This document shows, one piece after another, positions 1 through 9,046 of a DNA stretch of 64,000 nt (position 1 is its first letter; each line of letters begins with the position of its first letter). The notes beneath the pieces were generated by a model. It made no database searches. It had not been told where the DNA came from and saw nothing but the letters and a program-made list of their open reading frames with translations. The DNA is taken from NCBI RefSeq assembly GCF_017377655.1, contig NZ_JAFREL010000030.1:1-64000 (forward strand), in the 5' to 3' direction. The position numbers and the translations under genes are program-made. This DNA comes from Candidatus Enterococcus ferrettii. GTDB lineage: Bacteria > Bacillota > Bacilli > Lactobacillales > Enterococcaceae.

Positions 1-372
1 AGCAACAGTGACAGTGCAAGTATAAGTACGTCGATCAGCGAATCAATCAGCACATCGATTTCTGACAGTGCGAGCGAATCAGCAAGTGAATCAGGCAGCT
101 TTAGCGGAAGTACGTCAGTAAGTACAAGCGACAGTACCAGCACAAGCACATCACTAAGTGATTCCAGCTCAATTAGTACAAGCATTAGCAACAGTGACAG
201 TGCAAGTATTAGTACGTCGATCAGCGAATCAATCAGCACATCGATTTCCGACAGTGCGAGCGAATCAGCAAGTGAATCAGGCAGCTTCAGTGGAAGTACG
301 TCAGTAAGTACAAGCGACAGTACCAGCACAAGCACATCACTAAGTGATTCAAGATCAGATAGTACTAGCATT
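1..372 (+). repeat. 186-bp tandem repeat unit inside the adhesin stalk
   Basis: The sequence starting at base 1 recurs almost identically at base 187, a period of 186 bases (62 codons). The second copy diverges from about base 350. A second long near-repeat pair starts near 556 and 961, offset by about 405 bases (135 codons). Both periods are multiples of three, so gain or loss of units keeps the frame. Confidence 0.75.
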
Positions 373-1764
373 AGTGATAGCGACAGCACAAGCTTAAGCA
401 CGTCACTAAGTGACTCAAGTTCAATTAGCACCAGCATTAGTAACAGTGACAGTGCAAGTCTAAGCACATCGATCAGCGACTCAAGATCAGACAGTACCAG
501 CATCAGTAATAGCGATAGTACAAGTCTAAGCGCATCGCTAAGTGACTCAAGCTCAATCAGTACCAGCATTAGTAATAGTGAGAGCACAAGTCTGAGCACA
601 TCGATTAGCGCAAGTGAACGTAGCGAATCCGCAAGTTACAGCGGAAGTACGTCGCTAAGTATCAGTGAAAGTACAAGTACAAGTACGTCAGTGAGTGATT
701 CAAGATCAGACAGCACAAGTGGAAGTAATAGCGAAAGCACAAGTCTAAGCACGTCACTAAGCGATTCAAGTTCAATCAGCACAAGCATTAGTAATAGTGA
801 TAGTGCAAGCGAATCCGCAAGCTACAGCGGAAGTACGTCGCTAAGCATCAGTGAAAGTACAAGTACAAGTACGTCACTAAGTGATTCAAGCTCAATCAGT
901 ACAAGCATTAATAACAGTGACAGCACAAGCACAAGCACGTCATTAAGTGACTCAAGCTCAATCAGTACCAGCATTAGTAATAGTGAGAGCACAAGTCTAA
1001 GCACATCGATCAGTGCAAGTGAACGCAGTGAATCAGCAAGCTACAGCGGAAGCACATCAGTAAGTATCAGTGACAGCACAAGCACAAGTACGTCAGTAAG
1101 CGATTCAAGATCAGACAGCACCAGCATTAGTAATAGTGACAGTGCAAGTGAGTCTGCAAGCTATAGCGGAAGCACATCGGCAAGTATCAGTAATAGTACA
1201 AGTACAAGTGCATCAGTAAGTGGTTCAATCTCTGACAGCATCAGCATTAGTAGTAGCGAATCAGCAAGCTATAGTGGAAGCACCTCAGCAAGCCTTAGTG
1301 ACAGTACAAGTTTGAGCACATCGATCAGTGCAAGTGACCGAAGTGAATCAACTAGCTACAGTGGAAGTACTTCAATTAGTTCTAGTGAGAGTACAAGTAT
1401 GAGTACGTCAGTAAGTGATTCACGATCAGACAGTGCAAGTACAAGTTCTTCAAGAAGTACGTCAGCGTCCAATAGCGCGAGCATGAGTGTATCTAGTTAT
1501 GGAAGCACAGGACGTTCTGAACTTCCGAGCACTAAGGGATCTCAAACAACACCAAGTACCCAAACAGGAGCAGCTAGACCTGCTGTATCTGGTGGAACGG
1601 GATCTTCTGGTACAAGTTCTTCAGCAAGCGGAAGTGGTAAAACTCTTCCACAAACTGGGGAAAATGATATCCAAAGTAAAGGATTGACATTTGTTGGTTT
1701 GGCATCAGCCCTGGCAGCTATTGCTCTTCTGAAAAAGAAAAATGATAGTCAACAGGAACAATAA
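1..1764 (+). CDS. Serine-rich repeat LPXTG surface adhesin (3' part only)
   Basis: The frame is open from base 1, so the N-terminus lies outside the window and 587 residues of the C-terminal part are visible. Nearly all of it is an SxSxS repeat (Ser alternating with Thr, Ile, Asp, Glu, Ala), as in the stalks of Fap1/GspB/PsrP-type glycosylated adhesins. A Gly/Ser/Thr linker follows, then a sortase signal: LPQTGE, a hydrophobic stretch and a KKK tail. The mature protein is expected to be covalently wall-linked and displayed at the surface. The repeats are also repeats at DNA level, with a first unit of 186 bases (62 codons). Its binding domain and ligand cannot be told from here. An accessory SecA2/SecY2 and glycosyltransferase cluster would be expected elsewhere and is not in this window. 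Confidence 0.9.
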   Translation, partial: SNSDSASISTSISESISTSISDSASESASESGSFSGSTSVSTSDSTSTSTSLSDSSSISTSISNSDSASISTSISESISTSISDSASESASESGSFSGSTSVSTSDSTSTSTSLSDSRSDSTSISDSDSTSLSTSLSDSSSISTSISNSDSASLSTSISDSRSDSTSISNSDSTSLSASLSDSSSISTSISNSESTSLSTSISASERSESASYSGSTSLSISESTSTSTSVSDSRSDSTSGSNSESTSLSTSLSDSSSISTSISNSDSASESASYSGSTSLSISESTSTSTSLSDSSSISTSINNSDSTSTSTSLSDSSSISTSISNSESTSLSTSISASERSESASYSGSTSVSISDSTSTSTSVSDSRSDSTSISNSDSASESASYSGSTSASISNSTSTSASVSGSISDSISISSSESASYSGSTSASLSDSTSLSTSISASDRSESTSYSGSTSISSSESTSMSTSVSDSRSDSASTSSSRSTSASNSASMSVSSYGSTGRSELPSTKGSQTTPSTQTGAARPAVSGGTGSSGTSSSASGSGKTLPQTGENDIQSKGLTFVGLASALAAIALLKKKNDSQQEQ

Positions 1765-1817
1765 GCTTCAATCAATCAACGATCCTTTTCAAACAAATAA
1801 AAACAATTGAATTGTTT

Positions 1818-1850
1818 ATCCAAAGGAATTAATTTTCCTTTGGATTTTTT
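1818..1850 (+). terminator. Rho-independent terminator of the adhesin gene
   Basis: Arms ATCCAAAGGAA (1818-1828) and TTCCTTTGGAT (1835-1845) form an 11-bp hairpin followed by a T run at 1845-1850, just after the adhesin stop codon. Confidence 0.9.
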
Positions 1851-1924
1851 CTTATTCATTAAAATGTATTTTTTATTAGAGTAGAAAGCGGAGGAAGAAA
1901 AGATTGAGCAGGAGAGAGAAACAC

Positions 1925-2512
1925 ATGAGCAATTTTTTTATAGTAAGACTGGCAAAGGATTTCATAGATGACATAACAGAGGAGAGCTACACTCAGCTTA
2001 AGGAACGCATGGATGATAAAGAGACGGAATTTTTGCAATTGCAACAAACCTTTGAAAAACGTGAGTCAGGAATAATTGAGGCTTATGATAGGAAGGAAAT
2101 AGATTTGTGCCAACAGTTAGTCGATTATCAATTAGAGATCGAAAGCTATAAAAATCAAATCAATTCACTCGAAGAGCAAAGCAAAAAGCAGCAGGTATTA
2201 AATAGTAGAACAGAACAATCCTTTAATCATAGTCTCAAACAATTTAACCAAGTCAGGCAGAAGCTTGAAACAGAACGGAAAATTCTAAAAGAGCAATACA
2301 TAAGAATAACAAATAAATACAATCATGAGTTAAAGGAAAAAGAAGAGCTAATCGAAGAATTAGGAATCGGTAGTTCAAAAGACGGGAAGCTCAAAGCAAA
2401 TGCAACGATGTCATTACGATATGGGCTATATGAACTGAAACAGACAAATGGAAAGTTGAAAAGTCGTGTAGAAGTTCTTAGAAATATGCTGGCAGAGGAT
2501 AAACAAGTATGA
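1925..2512 (+). CDS. Hypothetical coiled-coil protein
   Basis: A 195-residue, charged, Glu/Lys/Gln-rich protein. Residues from about 25 to the end form long heptad-like stretches typical of a cytoplasmic coiled coil. There is no signal peptide and no obvious membrane segment. Two starts are possible: ATG at 1925 with GGAGAG eight bases upstream (chosen), or TTG at 1904, seven codons earlier, with GGAGG at 1890-1894. It lies directly after the adhesin terminator and is therefore probably a separate transcript. I do not recognise the family and see no catalytic motif. A structural or scaffold role is only a guess. Confidence 0.65.
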   Translation: MSNFFIVRLAKDFIDDITEESYTQLKERMDDKETEFLQLQQTFEKRESGIIEAYDRKEIDLCQQLVDYQLEIESYKNQINSLEEQSKKQQVLNSRTEQSFNHSLKQFNQVRQKLETERKILKEQYIRITNKYNHELKEKEELIEELGIGSSKDGKLKANATMSLRYGLYELKQTNGKLKSRVEVLRNMLAEDKQV

Positions 2513-2693
2513 GAAATTATTTACAATAAGCATTCATACTAGGTATTTGACGTGATTTTTATAAAAAACTAATACTTTTTGGATAAAACAGACATTGCAA
2601 CTTTTCCCACCCTTAAGTTCTTACATCAAAGAATAGAAATAGAATCACAATGACACATTTATTAATAAGTATTTGGAGCAACGACAATAATAT
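2513..2693. other. Short non-coding gap between convergent genes
   Basis: AT-rich sequence between the coiled-coil gene and the terminator of the minus-strand LPXTG gene. I see no ORF or RNA gene in it. Confidence 0.5.
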
Positions 2694-2727
2694 GCAAAAA
2701 AACGACCAAACTGTTTTGTTTAGTCGC
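2694..2727 (-). terminator. Terminator of the minus-strand LPXTG gene
   Basis: On the minus strand, arms CGACTAAAC and GTTTGGTCG (plus-strand 2718-2726 and 2703-2711, one mismatch) are followed by a run of T, seen on the plus strand as A at 2696-2702. Confidence 0.85.
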
Positions 2728-2739
2728 TTAACGAATATC

Positions 2740-3750
2740 TTATTTTAGGTTCTTCTTTTTCTCTAAATGATGGAAAAGAGTTGTTGCTGTTAGTACAGTG
2801 GCCATTCCTAGAAGTGACAGTTGAGAATTTAAGTGGCCCTCTTCTCCAGTTTTAGGTAATGTCTTAGCTGAACCTCCGGCCGCATTTGAACCTCCTGATC
2901 GTGTGGAACCACTGCGGGCTGCAGAGCTACCAGACCGGGTGTTGCCAGACCCTTTCGTGGAAGTGTTATTGGAAGAACTGTTAGACACTGATAGTGCTAG
3001 CGATCTACTTTCACTTGCTGAGTTAGATGCTTTTCCGCTCATGCTAGTGCTATTTGAAGCAGAAGTGGAGTCTAAAGTGGAGGATGATGTGCTTTCACTC
3101 CAATAATCACTTAATATTTCCGAGTTCAAATTACTTGTGCTTTCGCTGCCAGATAGTGAAGACATACTCGAATTACTCTCACTGAAAGACATTGAGGTAC
3201 TTTCAGAACCACTCTCACTGTTGTATTCACTCAATATTCCTGAGTTCACACTGCTTGTGCTCTCACTTGTTGAATTAGAGGTACTTAAGCTCATACTGAA
3301 TGACTCAGTAGTAGATCCACTAGTGGATTCGGTTGTCGATGTACTAGTAGATCCAGTGTTTGATTGGCTTGGAGCTTCAGTAGTGGATTGACTTCCTGAT
3401 TCAGTTAAGGATGCACTAGTTGAGTTTGTTGTTGACTCACTGGCCGACTCGGTGATAGAACCACTAGTAGACTGAATGGTTGAACTTGTTGATTGTGCAG
3501 TAGAACTAGCCGGAATTGTCGTTGTTTCTTTATTGGCAAGTACTTTGGCAGTATCTACTTCCACTCCAGCCGTTGCTTGTGGAGTTGCTTCAGCTGCATG
3601 GACTCCCGAGGCAACGCCAGTAACTCCCATCACTCCTCCCATAGCTGTTAAGGTGGCATACATCCAATTTTTACTATTATTTGTTTGTTGCTGCTTCCTC
3701 ATTCTTTTTTGCTCTAATTGCAGTTTTTTACGTAATTTTTTACGATTCAT
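2740..3750 (-). CDS. Ser/Thr-rich LPXTG cell-wall protein
   Basis: A 336-residue exported protein. It begins with a long, very basic n-region (MNRKKLRKKLQLEQKRMRK), then a SKNWMY segment and a Gly/Val-rich hydrophobic core ending near Ala-Glu at about residue 54. This resembles the long signal peptides of serine-rich adhesins. The mature part is low-complexity Ser/Thr/Glu/Gly sequence, and it ends in LPKTGEE, a hydrophobic stretch and EKKK, a sortase A anchor. The ribosome site AAAGGAG lies just upstream on the minus strand. It converges on the coiled-coil gene and is separated from the divergent integrase by about 1.2 kb. No ligand-binding domain is recognisable, so it may be a stalk or spacer protein. 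Confidence 0.88.
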   Translation of the reverse strand: MNRKKLRKKLQLEQKRMRKQQQTNNSKNWMYATLTAMGGVMGVTGVASGVHAAEATPQATAGVEVDTAKVLANKETTTIPASSTAQSTSSTIQSTSGSITESASESTTNSTSASLTESGSQSTTEAPSQSNTGSTSTSTTESTSGSTTESFSMSLSTSNSTSESTSSVNSGILSEYNSESGSESTSMSFSESNSSMSSLSGSESTSNLNSEILSDYWSESTSSSTLDSTSASNSTSMSGKASNSASESRSLALSVSNSSSNNTSTKGSGNTRSGSSAARSGSTRSGGSNAAGGSAKTLPKTGEEGHLNSQLSLLGMATVLTATTLFHHLEKKKNLK

Positions 3751-3783
3751 TTTTGTGAATTAGCTCCTTTCTTTTCCTGTAGA

Positions 3784-3812
3784 ATAATGATTTGACACTC
3801 TGAAATCATTAT
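3784..3812. promoter_or_regulatory. Perfect inverted repeat upstream of the LPXTG gene
   Basis: ATAATGATTT (3784-3793) and AAATCATTAT (3803-3812) form a perfect 10-bp inverted repeat around a 9-base spacer. It lies 34-62 bases upstream of the minus-strand start at 3750, where an operator or a leader hairpin would act. The regulator is unknown. Confidence 0.45.
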
Positions 3813-4988
3813 CTCATAACCCAATTACCTAAGATTAGAACGTCTCAATATTGGGAATTTATTCGATAAATTAAAGAATAGAAAGGAGGAGATTAATTAG
3901 AAAAGGCAGTGATCTAAATAGAAGAAGACTGTTAACATTGTGCTTTCTCTGAGAGAGTGACTTTCTAAGTATAGGACCTAAGCCCCTTTTCTATAAATTG
4001 TCGAGTAAAATTGAGAAACAAGCTAGTAAGTGAAATGACATACGAAAATAAGTACGTTTAAAGTGTTTGTATTTATTAATAGTCTTGAAGTTTTGTTGGT
4101 GTTTAGTTAAGCAGTAGGATGGGAGGCGAAATAGTCAAAAATGCAAAAAAGTAGTGAGCCCTTTTTAGATATACTCTTCTCTAATATATTAAACTACGAA
4201 TAAAAAATAGATATATAGACTACAGGCTATCAGTATTTAAATGATGATCTGTAGTCTTTTTGATAAAAAAATATGGATCCATACACCCAATATGAAGAGG
4301 AAAAGATATATAGTGATTTAGCTCTTTGAAAGTACTTTACTTATTTATTTGAATGATTTTTTCTTCTGACCATTTATTTTGTGCGAGCTTTTTACTTCGT
4401 TTTTATTCGTTTCTGGATAAACAGAACAATAAAGAGTTATATAAAAAGCAAGGGAATCCAAAAGTAAAAGCACTGGAATTTGAGAAATATCTTAAGTGAT
4501 GTAGTTAGAGGTGTGACTTCAGGTAGAAAAAGAAGAAACTATTTTTCAAGACATTGAAAGTATCAAAGAAATTACCTGTAGGTTTTTAAAAAACAAGATT
4601 CCCAAAAAGGTCTATAAAATACCATGAAATCTGCTGTATTTTTTTATATAAAAAAATCGAATCTTTATATTAATTTTAAGTGAAAAACATTAAAATGAAA
4701 TGAGAATAAATTATCTGTGGGAGAGGAAGTTTATTTCTTGGTTTTAAGTAGACTAAGGAATACGTAGTACGTTAATTATGATTGTTTTTAATTTATAGAA
4801 TCTTAACAGGCTTAATTATAGATTAGGAAGCAAGAATACGCAATATCTTTTAAAAAAATAATTAAAATAATTTCTTGGACAGATTTCTAAACCGCCTGAA
4901 TTCCACATTTATCTAGGAAAAGACGAAAAAAAAGAGTGTTTTATTTGCCGTCAAAAAAATCGTCGTAGAATAGAAAGGAAAGTGTAAC
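3813..4988. other. Long intergenic region with possible gene remnants
   Basis: No intact gene is convincing here. Around 4350-4500 there is an open stretch of about 50 codons without a clear ribosome site, ending in a protein-like lysine-rich tail. At about 4515-4627 another frame reads through a Glu/Lys/Ile-rich stretch but has a TGA just upstream. These look like decayed coding fragments. A terminator-like hairpin lies at 4218-4261. The rest is AT-rich with no tRNA or CRISPR pattern. Confidence 0.5.
4218..4261 (+). terminator. Orphan terminator-like hairpin
   Basis: GACTACAG (4218-4225) pairs with CTGTAGTC (4249-4256), with an inner ATCA/TGAT pairing, and a T run follows. There is no gene directly upstream on the plus strand, so it may end a lost gene or a small RNA. 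Confidence 0.55.
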
Positions 4989-6095
4989 ATGCGCAGAGGT
5001 GAAAATATTTATCGTCGCAAAGACAAACGTTGGGAAGGACGCTATCCCAAAGGTAAAAAAGCAAATGGTAAAACAAAATATGGTTCAGTTTATGGAAAAA
5101 CTTTAAAGGAAGTACGTGAAAAGCTTTATCCTTTGAAGCTAAATTATCAGCTTATCCAAAACAATCAAGGTAAATCAGCAATTAGTTTCAATGAATGGGC
5201 TTATCTGTGGTTGCAGGAGATACAACCCGATGTTAAGCAGTCTACCTATGCCAATTATGAACATAAGTTAAATCATTATGTACTAAATGTGCTTGGGGAA
5301 TATGGATTGAACGAACTGAACGAAGATGCAGCAGAAACCTTATTGAGAGACTTGGAAAAACGTTTGCTGAAACCTTCGACAATTCATGCTGTTTTTCGTA
5401 TTACTAAACAGTGTATCAATCTGGCTATTCGAAAGAAAATGATAAAGGAGAATCCTTTTGTTTTAATACGATTGCCGAAACTAGTAAAAAGTAGGAATCA
5501 GGCGCTTACTAAGCAAGAACAAAAACGTCTAGAAATCGCTGCTTTATCAGGAAGAAAGGGACAAGGAATCCCAACTTTGCTAGCCCTTCATGCTGGGTTG
5601 AGAATTGGTGAAATTTCCGCACTAACCTGGGAAGATATTGATTTTGAGAATAACTTGATTCATGTTCACTCAACAGTTCAGCGGATTATTGGTCTGTTTA
5701 ATGGAAAGAAGACTGAATTAATCTATACCAGTTCAAAAACCGCCTCATCAACTAGATCAATCCCTATGAGTCAGATACTTAAGCGTGTTTTATTAGAACA
5801 AAAGCAGCAGGCGAAAGGTAGATTTGTCCTTACTAATAGCGAACAACCAGTGGAGCCGCGGCTGATAACTTATCATTTTCATCGGATTCGAGGAGAGGCT
5901 CAGTTAACAAAAATTCATTTTCATCAGCTGAGACACACGTTTGCCACTCGTTGCCTAGAAAGCAAGGGAGATATTATGAGTGTCAGTGCTTTAATGGGGC
6001 ATAGCTCGACTCAGATGACCTTGGATACTTATGCAGCTGCATTGATGGAGCAACGCTTCATTGTTGTGAAACAAATGGAAAAAGCAATCAGATAA
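4989..6095 (+). CDS. Tyrosine site-specific integrase (phage/ICE type)
   Basis: A 368-residue integrase. Residues 1-45 look like the AP2-type arm-binding domain (basic, with W15-E-G-R), about 65-150 the SAM-like core-binding domain, and about 170-368 the catalytic domain. The catalytic set is present: R205 (in AGLRIGE), K250, H312-x-x-R315, H338 (LMGHSS) and Y348 (LDTYAA). AAAGGAA lies ahead of the ATG. It is full length and intact, but there is no excisionase, relaxase or phage structural gene in the window, so it is an orphan: either a remnant of an integrated element or a recombinase with a local target. It is divergent from the LPXTG gene. Confidence 0.92.
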   Translation: MRRGENIYRRKDKRWEGRYPKGKKANGKTKYGSVYGKTLKEVREKLYPLKLNYQLIQNNQGKSAISFNEWAYLWLQEIQPDVKQSTYANYEHKLNHYVLNVLGEYGLNELNEDAAETLLRDLEKRLLKPSTIHAVFRITKQCINLAIRKKMIKENPFVLIRLPKLVKSRNQALTKQEQKRLEIAALSGRKGQGIPTLLALHAGLRIGEISALTWEDIDFENNLIHVHSTVQRIIGLFNGKKTELIYTSSKTASSTRSIPMSQILKRVLLEQKQQAKGRFVLTNSEQPVEPRLITYHFHRIRGEAQLTKIHFHQLRHTFATRCLESKGDIMSVSALMGHSSTQMTLDTYAAALMEQRFIVVKQMEKAIR

Positions 6096-6104
6096 ATCGT
6101 TTTC

Positions 6105-6126
6105 AAAAAAAGAGGTTTCTTTTTTT
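6105..6126 (+). terminator. Terminator after the integrase
   Basis: A9-type arm AAAAAAAGA (6105-6113) pairs with TCTTTTTTT (6118-6126), ten bases after the integrase stop. The stem is AT-rich, so it may be weak. Confidence 0.6.
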
Positions 6127-6334
6127 GGGGTGGTTTTTTTTCATTTTTTCTAAGTAAGCGCTTCCTGTGAAAGTGGCCAAAAAATTTTTGTTTTTTTATG
6201 CCGATAATCGTCGCTTGCTCAATTGATAAAAAAAAATAAGAAATCTGACTGTATGTGTATCCTCTTATTGATTTTTATGTCGTCAACTACCGTCAATGTC
6301 GCCTCTTTTTCATTAATAAACCAAGCTGTTCACC
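6127..6334. other. Intergenic region between integrase and fibre locus
   Basis: T-rich non-coding DNA. A CCGTCAA/CGTC motif occurs at about 6284-6302 and also just upstream of the integrase start, at about 4949-4966. These could be arm sites for the integrase, but the motif is too short to be sure. No gene is seen. Confidence 0.35.
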
Positions 6335-6381
6335 CACTTTTCTTGGTCTACTTAAGACTAAGAAAAGTGAGTGGATTTTTT
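6335..6381 (+). terminator. Strong hairpin with T tail ahead of the fibre locus
   Basis: CACTTTTCTTGGTCT (6335-6349) pairs over 15 bp, with one G-T pair, with AGACTAAGAAAAGTG (6355-6369), followed by six T at 6376-6381. It isolates the following operon from upstream transcription, or acts in its leader. Confidence 0.75.
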
Positions 6382-6463
6382 GCATTCTTTTAAAGTATAG
6401 ATGAAATTGAAAGAATTATCAAAAATTAGTATTTAGTGACCGGTGAATAGAGGAGGAAGTAGC

Positions 6464-7357
6464 ATGTTTGGTTTTGGTAAGCAGAAAAAAGGTAGTTTTG
6501 AGGAAACAAATCAAGATGACTATTTTTACGATGAGTATGATGAAGAGTATGAGGATAATTATAGGTATGAGCCTTATAGAGAGGAAGAATATGAGCGTCC
6601 AACACAAGACTATCGGGAGTACGATCAGGATGAGCAGCGTTTTAGACATAGAGCATTTTCTCCCAATCTAGAACAGCATGACGATAGATACAACGAAAAA
6701 GGAGCTTTTTTGGAACCAAAGTTAGAAGAAGCAACCGAGAATCAGAAAGTTCAGTTGCAGCAAGAGGTTGAGCGACTAGAAGAAACTGTCGCTCAGTTAA
6801 AACATCAGTTAGAAGTTAAGCAGTCAGAAATGGCAACAATGGCAACAGCATTAACAGAGAAAGATCAAGTTTTGCAACAGCAAAAAGCAAAATCTGTACA
6901 GCTGAAAGAAGAGCAGCAAGAAACAGAGAATCTGCAGACTAAAAAGGATAACCAGATTCAAGAACTATCGAGACAAATCAAGCAGCTAAAAGCTGATGCA
7001 GATGATAGTAAGACTGATCAAATGGAGGCCTTAAGTCAAGCACAGCGACAAATCGAAGAACTTAAGCAAACAAAAAAAGATAATGAAGACATGAAAGCCG
7101 AATTGGCCACCATATTGATTGAAACTAAAAAACAAGAACGGGCGATTTTAGAACGAGCAGAATATGAGGCTAAAGGAATTCGAAGCCAGGCGGAGCAGGA
7201 AGCCCATCAAGTAATCCATGATGCATCCCTAGAATTACGAGTGATGAAACAAGAGATTAAAAACTACCGAAAACGTCTGCGTTCGGTTCAAGAAGAAACG
7301 ACTCAATTTTTCGTACGTTTGTTGGCCAACAGCGATGCATTATTGGAAGACGAATAG
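6464..7357 (+). CDS. DivIVA-like coiled-coil protein with acidic Tyr-rich N-terminus
   Basis: A 297-residue cytoplasmic protein. ATG 6464 is chosen because AGAGGAGG precedes it; an upstream in-frame GTG at 6443 would overlap that site. After MFGFGKQKK, residues of about 18-75 are dominated by Asp, Glu, Tyr and Arg (DYFYDEYDEEYEDNY), predicted disordered and acidic. From about 90 to 290 it is a long coiled coil. Its C-terminal part (ERAEYEAKGIRSQAEQEAHQ) resembles the DivIVA/GpsB tail, but the DivIVA N-terminal membrane-binding motif is absent. It is the first gene of the SipW/TasA-like locus, 18 bases ahead of the next. A polar or septal scaffold for the secretion machinery is inferred from the coiled coil and position only. 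Confidence 0.7.
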   Translation: MFGFGKQKKGSFEETNQDDYFYDEYDEEYEDNYRYEPYREEEYERPTQDYREYDQDEQRFRHRAFSPNLEQHDDRYNEKGAFLEPKLEEATENQKVQLQQEVERLEETVAQLKHQLEVKQSEMATMATALTEKDQVLQQQKAKSVQLKEEQQETENLQTKKDNQIQELSRQIKQLKADADDSKTDQMEALSQAQRQIEELKQTKKDNEDMKAELATILIETKKQERAILERAEYEAKGIRSQAEQEAHQVIHDASLELRVMKQEIKNYRKRLRSVQEETTQFFVRLLANSDALLEDE

Positions 7358-7375
7358 AAGAGAGGAGGTTTTTCA

Positions 7376-8530
7376 GTGAAGCAATCACAGAATCAACTCA
7401 CTCTATACCCAACTCCTGCGCCAACTATGAAAGAGGAACTGATTACACAACCGTTGTTAGAAGAAATTGAACAAGCCTGTGAATATTTGTATGCTCCTCA
7501 AGGCACTTTGGCTGATAAGCAAAGACAAAAGATCTATCAGCATTTCGAGCAATTATTTCTGTTAATGAACGGCAGCTATCACATTGAATTATTATTAGTT
7601 TCTGAAACCTTGGATTGGCAACCTTTTTGGCACGCACTGCATCAATTTTTTCCTCAGTTTGCTTGGATCAAAGCTCAAACTGAGGAATCAAAATATGGGC
7701 GACAGGTCTACCGATTTGATTTTGTTCCGTTGGTTCTCAGAGAAACAGGTTTTCCTTTCGCTATTCATTTAGAGGACAGCTTAAAGCAGCAGTTTCCAGC
7801 AACTATTGAAAATGCCTTGGAACGAGCAGAAGAGTTGCTATTGGATTTAGCTGAACAGCACTTTTCAGAAAGAGTTATTCAAGAATCGCAAACCGAATAT
7901 GCTGTTCCGATTGGGCAAACGGCCGAACAGCTTGACGATTCTCTGCTGTCAGCTGATCGGGTACAAACTGAGGATAGACGCCAAGAAAGTCAAAGTAAAG
8001 CTCGTCTTCGAGCAGTCAATCAAAAACTGGAACTAGTGATCGAAAAATTGGAACTTTCCATGCTCTATAGTGGTATCCAATACTTTGATCAAAAGAGTAC
8101 CGAAGAAAGCGATTGGGACAAACGAATCAAAATCAGTTTACGCGAGTACACCTATCTATTGCAAAAGGCTCGCTTCCTAGAACAAATGTGGCATTTAAAC
8201 GGAGAGCTGATTAACAAAACCGAAAAAATGACTGTTACTGGAAACAAGTTAGTTTACGAACGAGATCAAGTAAAACAAATCAAAGCCAATCTTTCAGCTA
8301 GGGATATTCACTTTGTCTTATACGAGTGTCAGGTAATAGAATCTCGAGCAAAGGTTCATGCTCGACCGTGGTTTCGGAAGCCTTTTGTCAACCTAATGAA
8401 AATGGATTATGACAACTTATTAAGTAAAGCTGCTTACTTTGATCTTCTTCAAGGGGAAAGTACATTACTGGAACGAATAGTTCGAGAACAGCAGGAAATA
8501 CCAGATAAAGCAGCACAGGAGGCTGGCTGA
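7376..8530 (+). CDS. Unknown cytoplasmic protein of the fibre locus
   Basis: A 384-residue protein starting at GTG 7376 behind GAGGAGG. No signal peptide or membrane segment is visible. The N-terminal 180 residues look globular and aromatic-rich, and about 215-380 is helical with charged heptads. I do not recognise the family. It is sandwiched between the coiled-coil gene and the signal peptidase, which suggests a part in assembling or localising the export machinery. Its TGA stop at 8528 is in the same frame as the following signal peptidase, and the 12 codons between are open; see findings. Confidence 0.7.
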   Translation: MKQSQNQLTLYPTPAPTMKEELITQPLLEEIEQACEYLYAPQGTLADKQRQKIYQHFEQLFLLMNGSYHIELLLVSETLDWQPFWHALHQFFPQFAWIKAQTEESKYGRQVYRFDFVPLVLRETGFPFAIHLEDSLKQQFPATIENALERAEELLLDLAEQHFSERVIQESQTEYAVPIGQTAEQLDDSLLSADRVQTEDRRQESQSKARLRAVNQKLELVIEKLELSMLYSGIQYFDQKSTEESDWDKRIKISLREYTYLLQKARFLEQMWHLNGELINKTEKMTVTGNKLVYERDQVKQIKANLSARDIHFVLYECQVIESRAKVHARPWFRKPFVNLMKMDYDNLLSKAAYFDLLQGESTLLERIVREQQEIPDKAAQEAG

Positions 8531-8566
8531 GGCTGGAAAATTCCAAACCTTCGTCAATGGATATTA

Positions 8567-9046
8567 GTGCTGAAAATGGCAGGAGCATTTGTTTTTTGTT
8601 ACTTGATTTTTCTTAGTGCTTTTCGTGCCTATTACTGGCTATATCCTCAATATTTTGTCAGCGGGGAATCCATGAATCCAACTTTTTGGGAACAAGAGGT
8701 CGTCCAAGTGAGAGCTCACCATAAACCGGAGCGGTTTGACGTAGTAGTGATGCATCCGCCAGATGCACCAACCGAGCTGTATTTAAAACGAGTAATTGGT
8801 TTACCTGGAGAACGAATTGATTACCAAGATGGTGAGTTGTTAGTTAATCATGAAATAATAGCCGACATGTTCGCTTATCGGACAGAAGATTTTAACTGGA
8901 ATGGCGTATCAAGCGGAACAATTCCTAAAGGCTATTATTTCGTCTTAGGAGACAATCGGGCAATCTCTAAAGACAGCCGAATTTTCGGTTTAGTTTCAGA
9001 AAAACAAATTTTAGGCATCGTTCAAGAGGGGAATAAGGGGAAATGA
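8567..9046 (+). CDS. sip: Type I signal peptidase (Ser/Lys, SipS/LepB type)
   Basis: A 159-residue membrane enzyme that cleaves signal peptides outside the membrane. One N-terminal membrane segment (about residues 5-22) is followed by SGESMNPTF with catalytic Ser35, LKRVIGLPGE with the general base Lys74, and the conserved GDNRAISKDSR box. It has the usual size of the short Gram-positive enzymes. The GTG start at 8567 has only a poor ribosome site. The AGGAGG at 8517-8522 sits too far upstream, and the frame is open back to the TGA at 8528, encoding residues (NLRQWIL) that resemble the normal cytoplasmic N-terminus of the family. The true start is therefore uncertain. The 3' end overlaps the next gene by ATGA. 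Confidence 0.92.
   Translation: MLKMAGAFVFCYLIFLSAFRAYYWLYPQYFVSGESMNPTFWEQEVVQVRAHHKPERFDVVVMHPPDAPTELYLKRVIGLPGERIDYQDGELLVNHEIIADMFAYRTEDFNWNGVSSGTIPKGYYFVLGDNRAISKDSRIFGLVSEKQILGIVQEGNKGK

Noticed and set aside
822..1004. Minus-strand frame opposite the serine repeats
   Set aside because: Low-complexity Leu/Val frame created by the Ser repeat on the other strand.
1..1764. CRISPR array suspected from regular repeats
   Set aside because: Repeats are in frame, variable and codon-like, with no unique spacers.
2903..3763. Plus-strand frames opposite the LPXTG gene
   Set aside because: Mirror of the Ser/Thr-rich coding strand, with no ribosome sites.
4352..4500. Open frame of about 50 codons in the long gap
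   Set aside because: No ribosome site, no family; at most a remnant.
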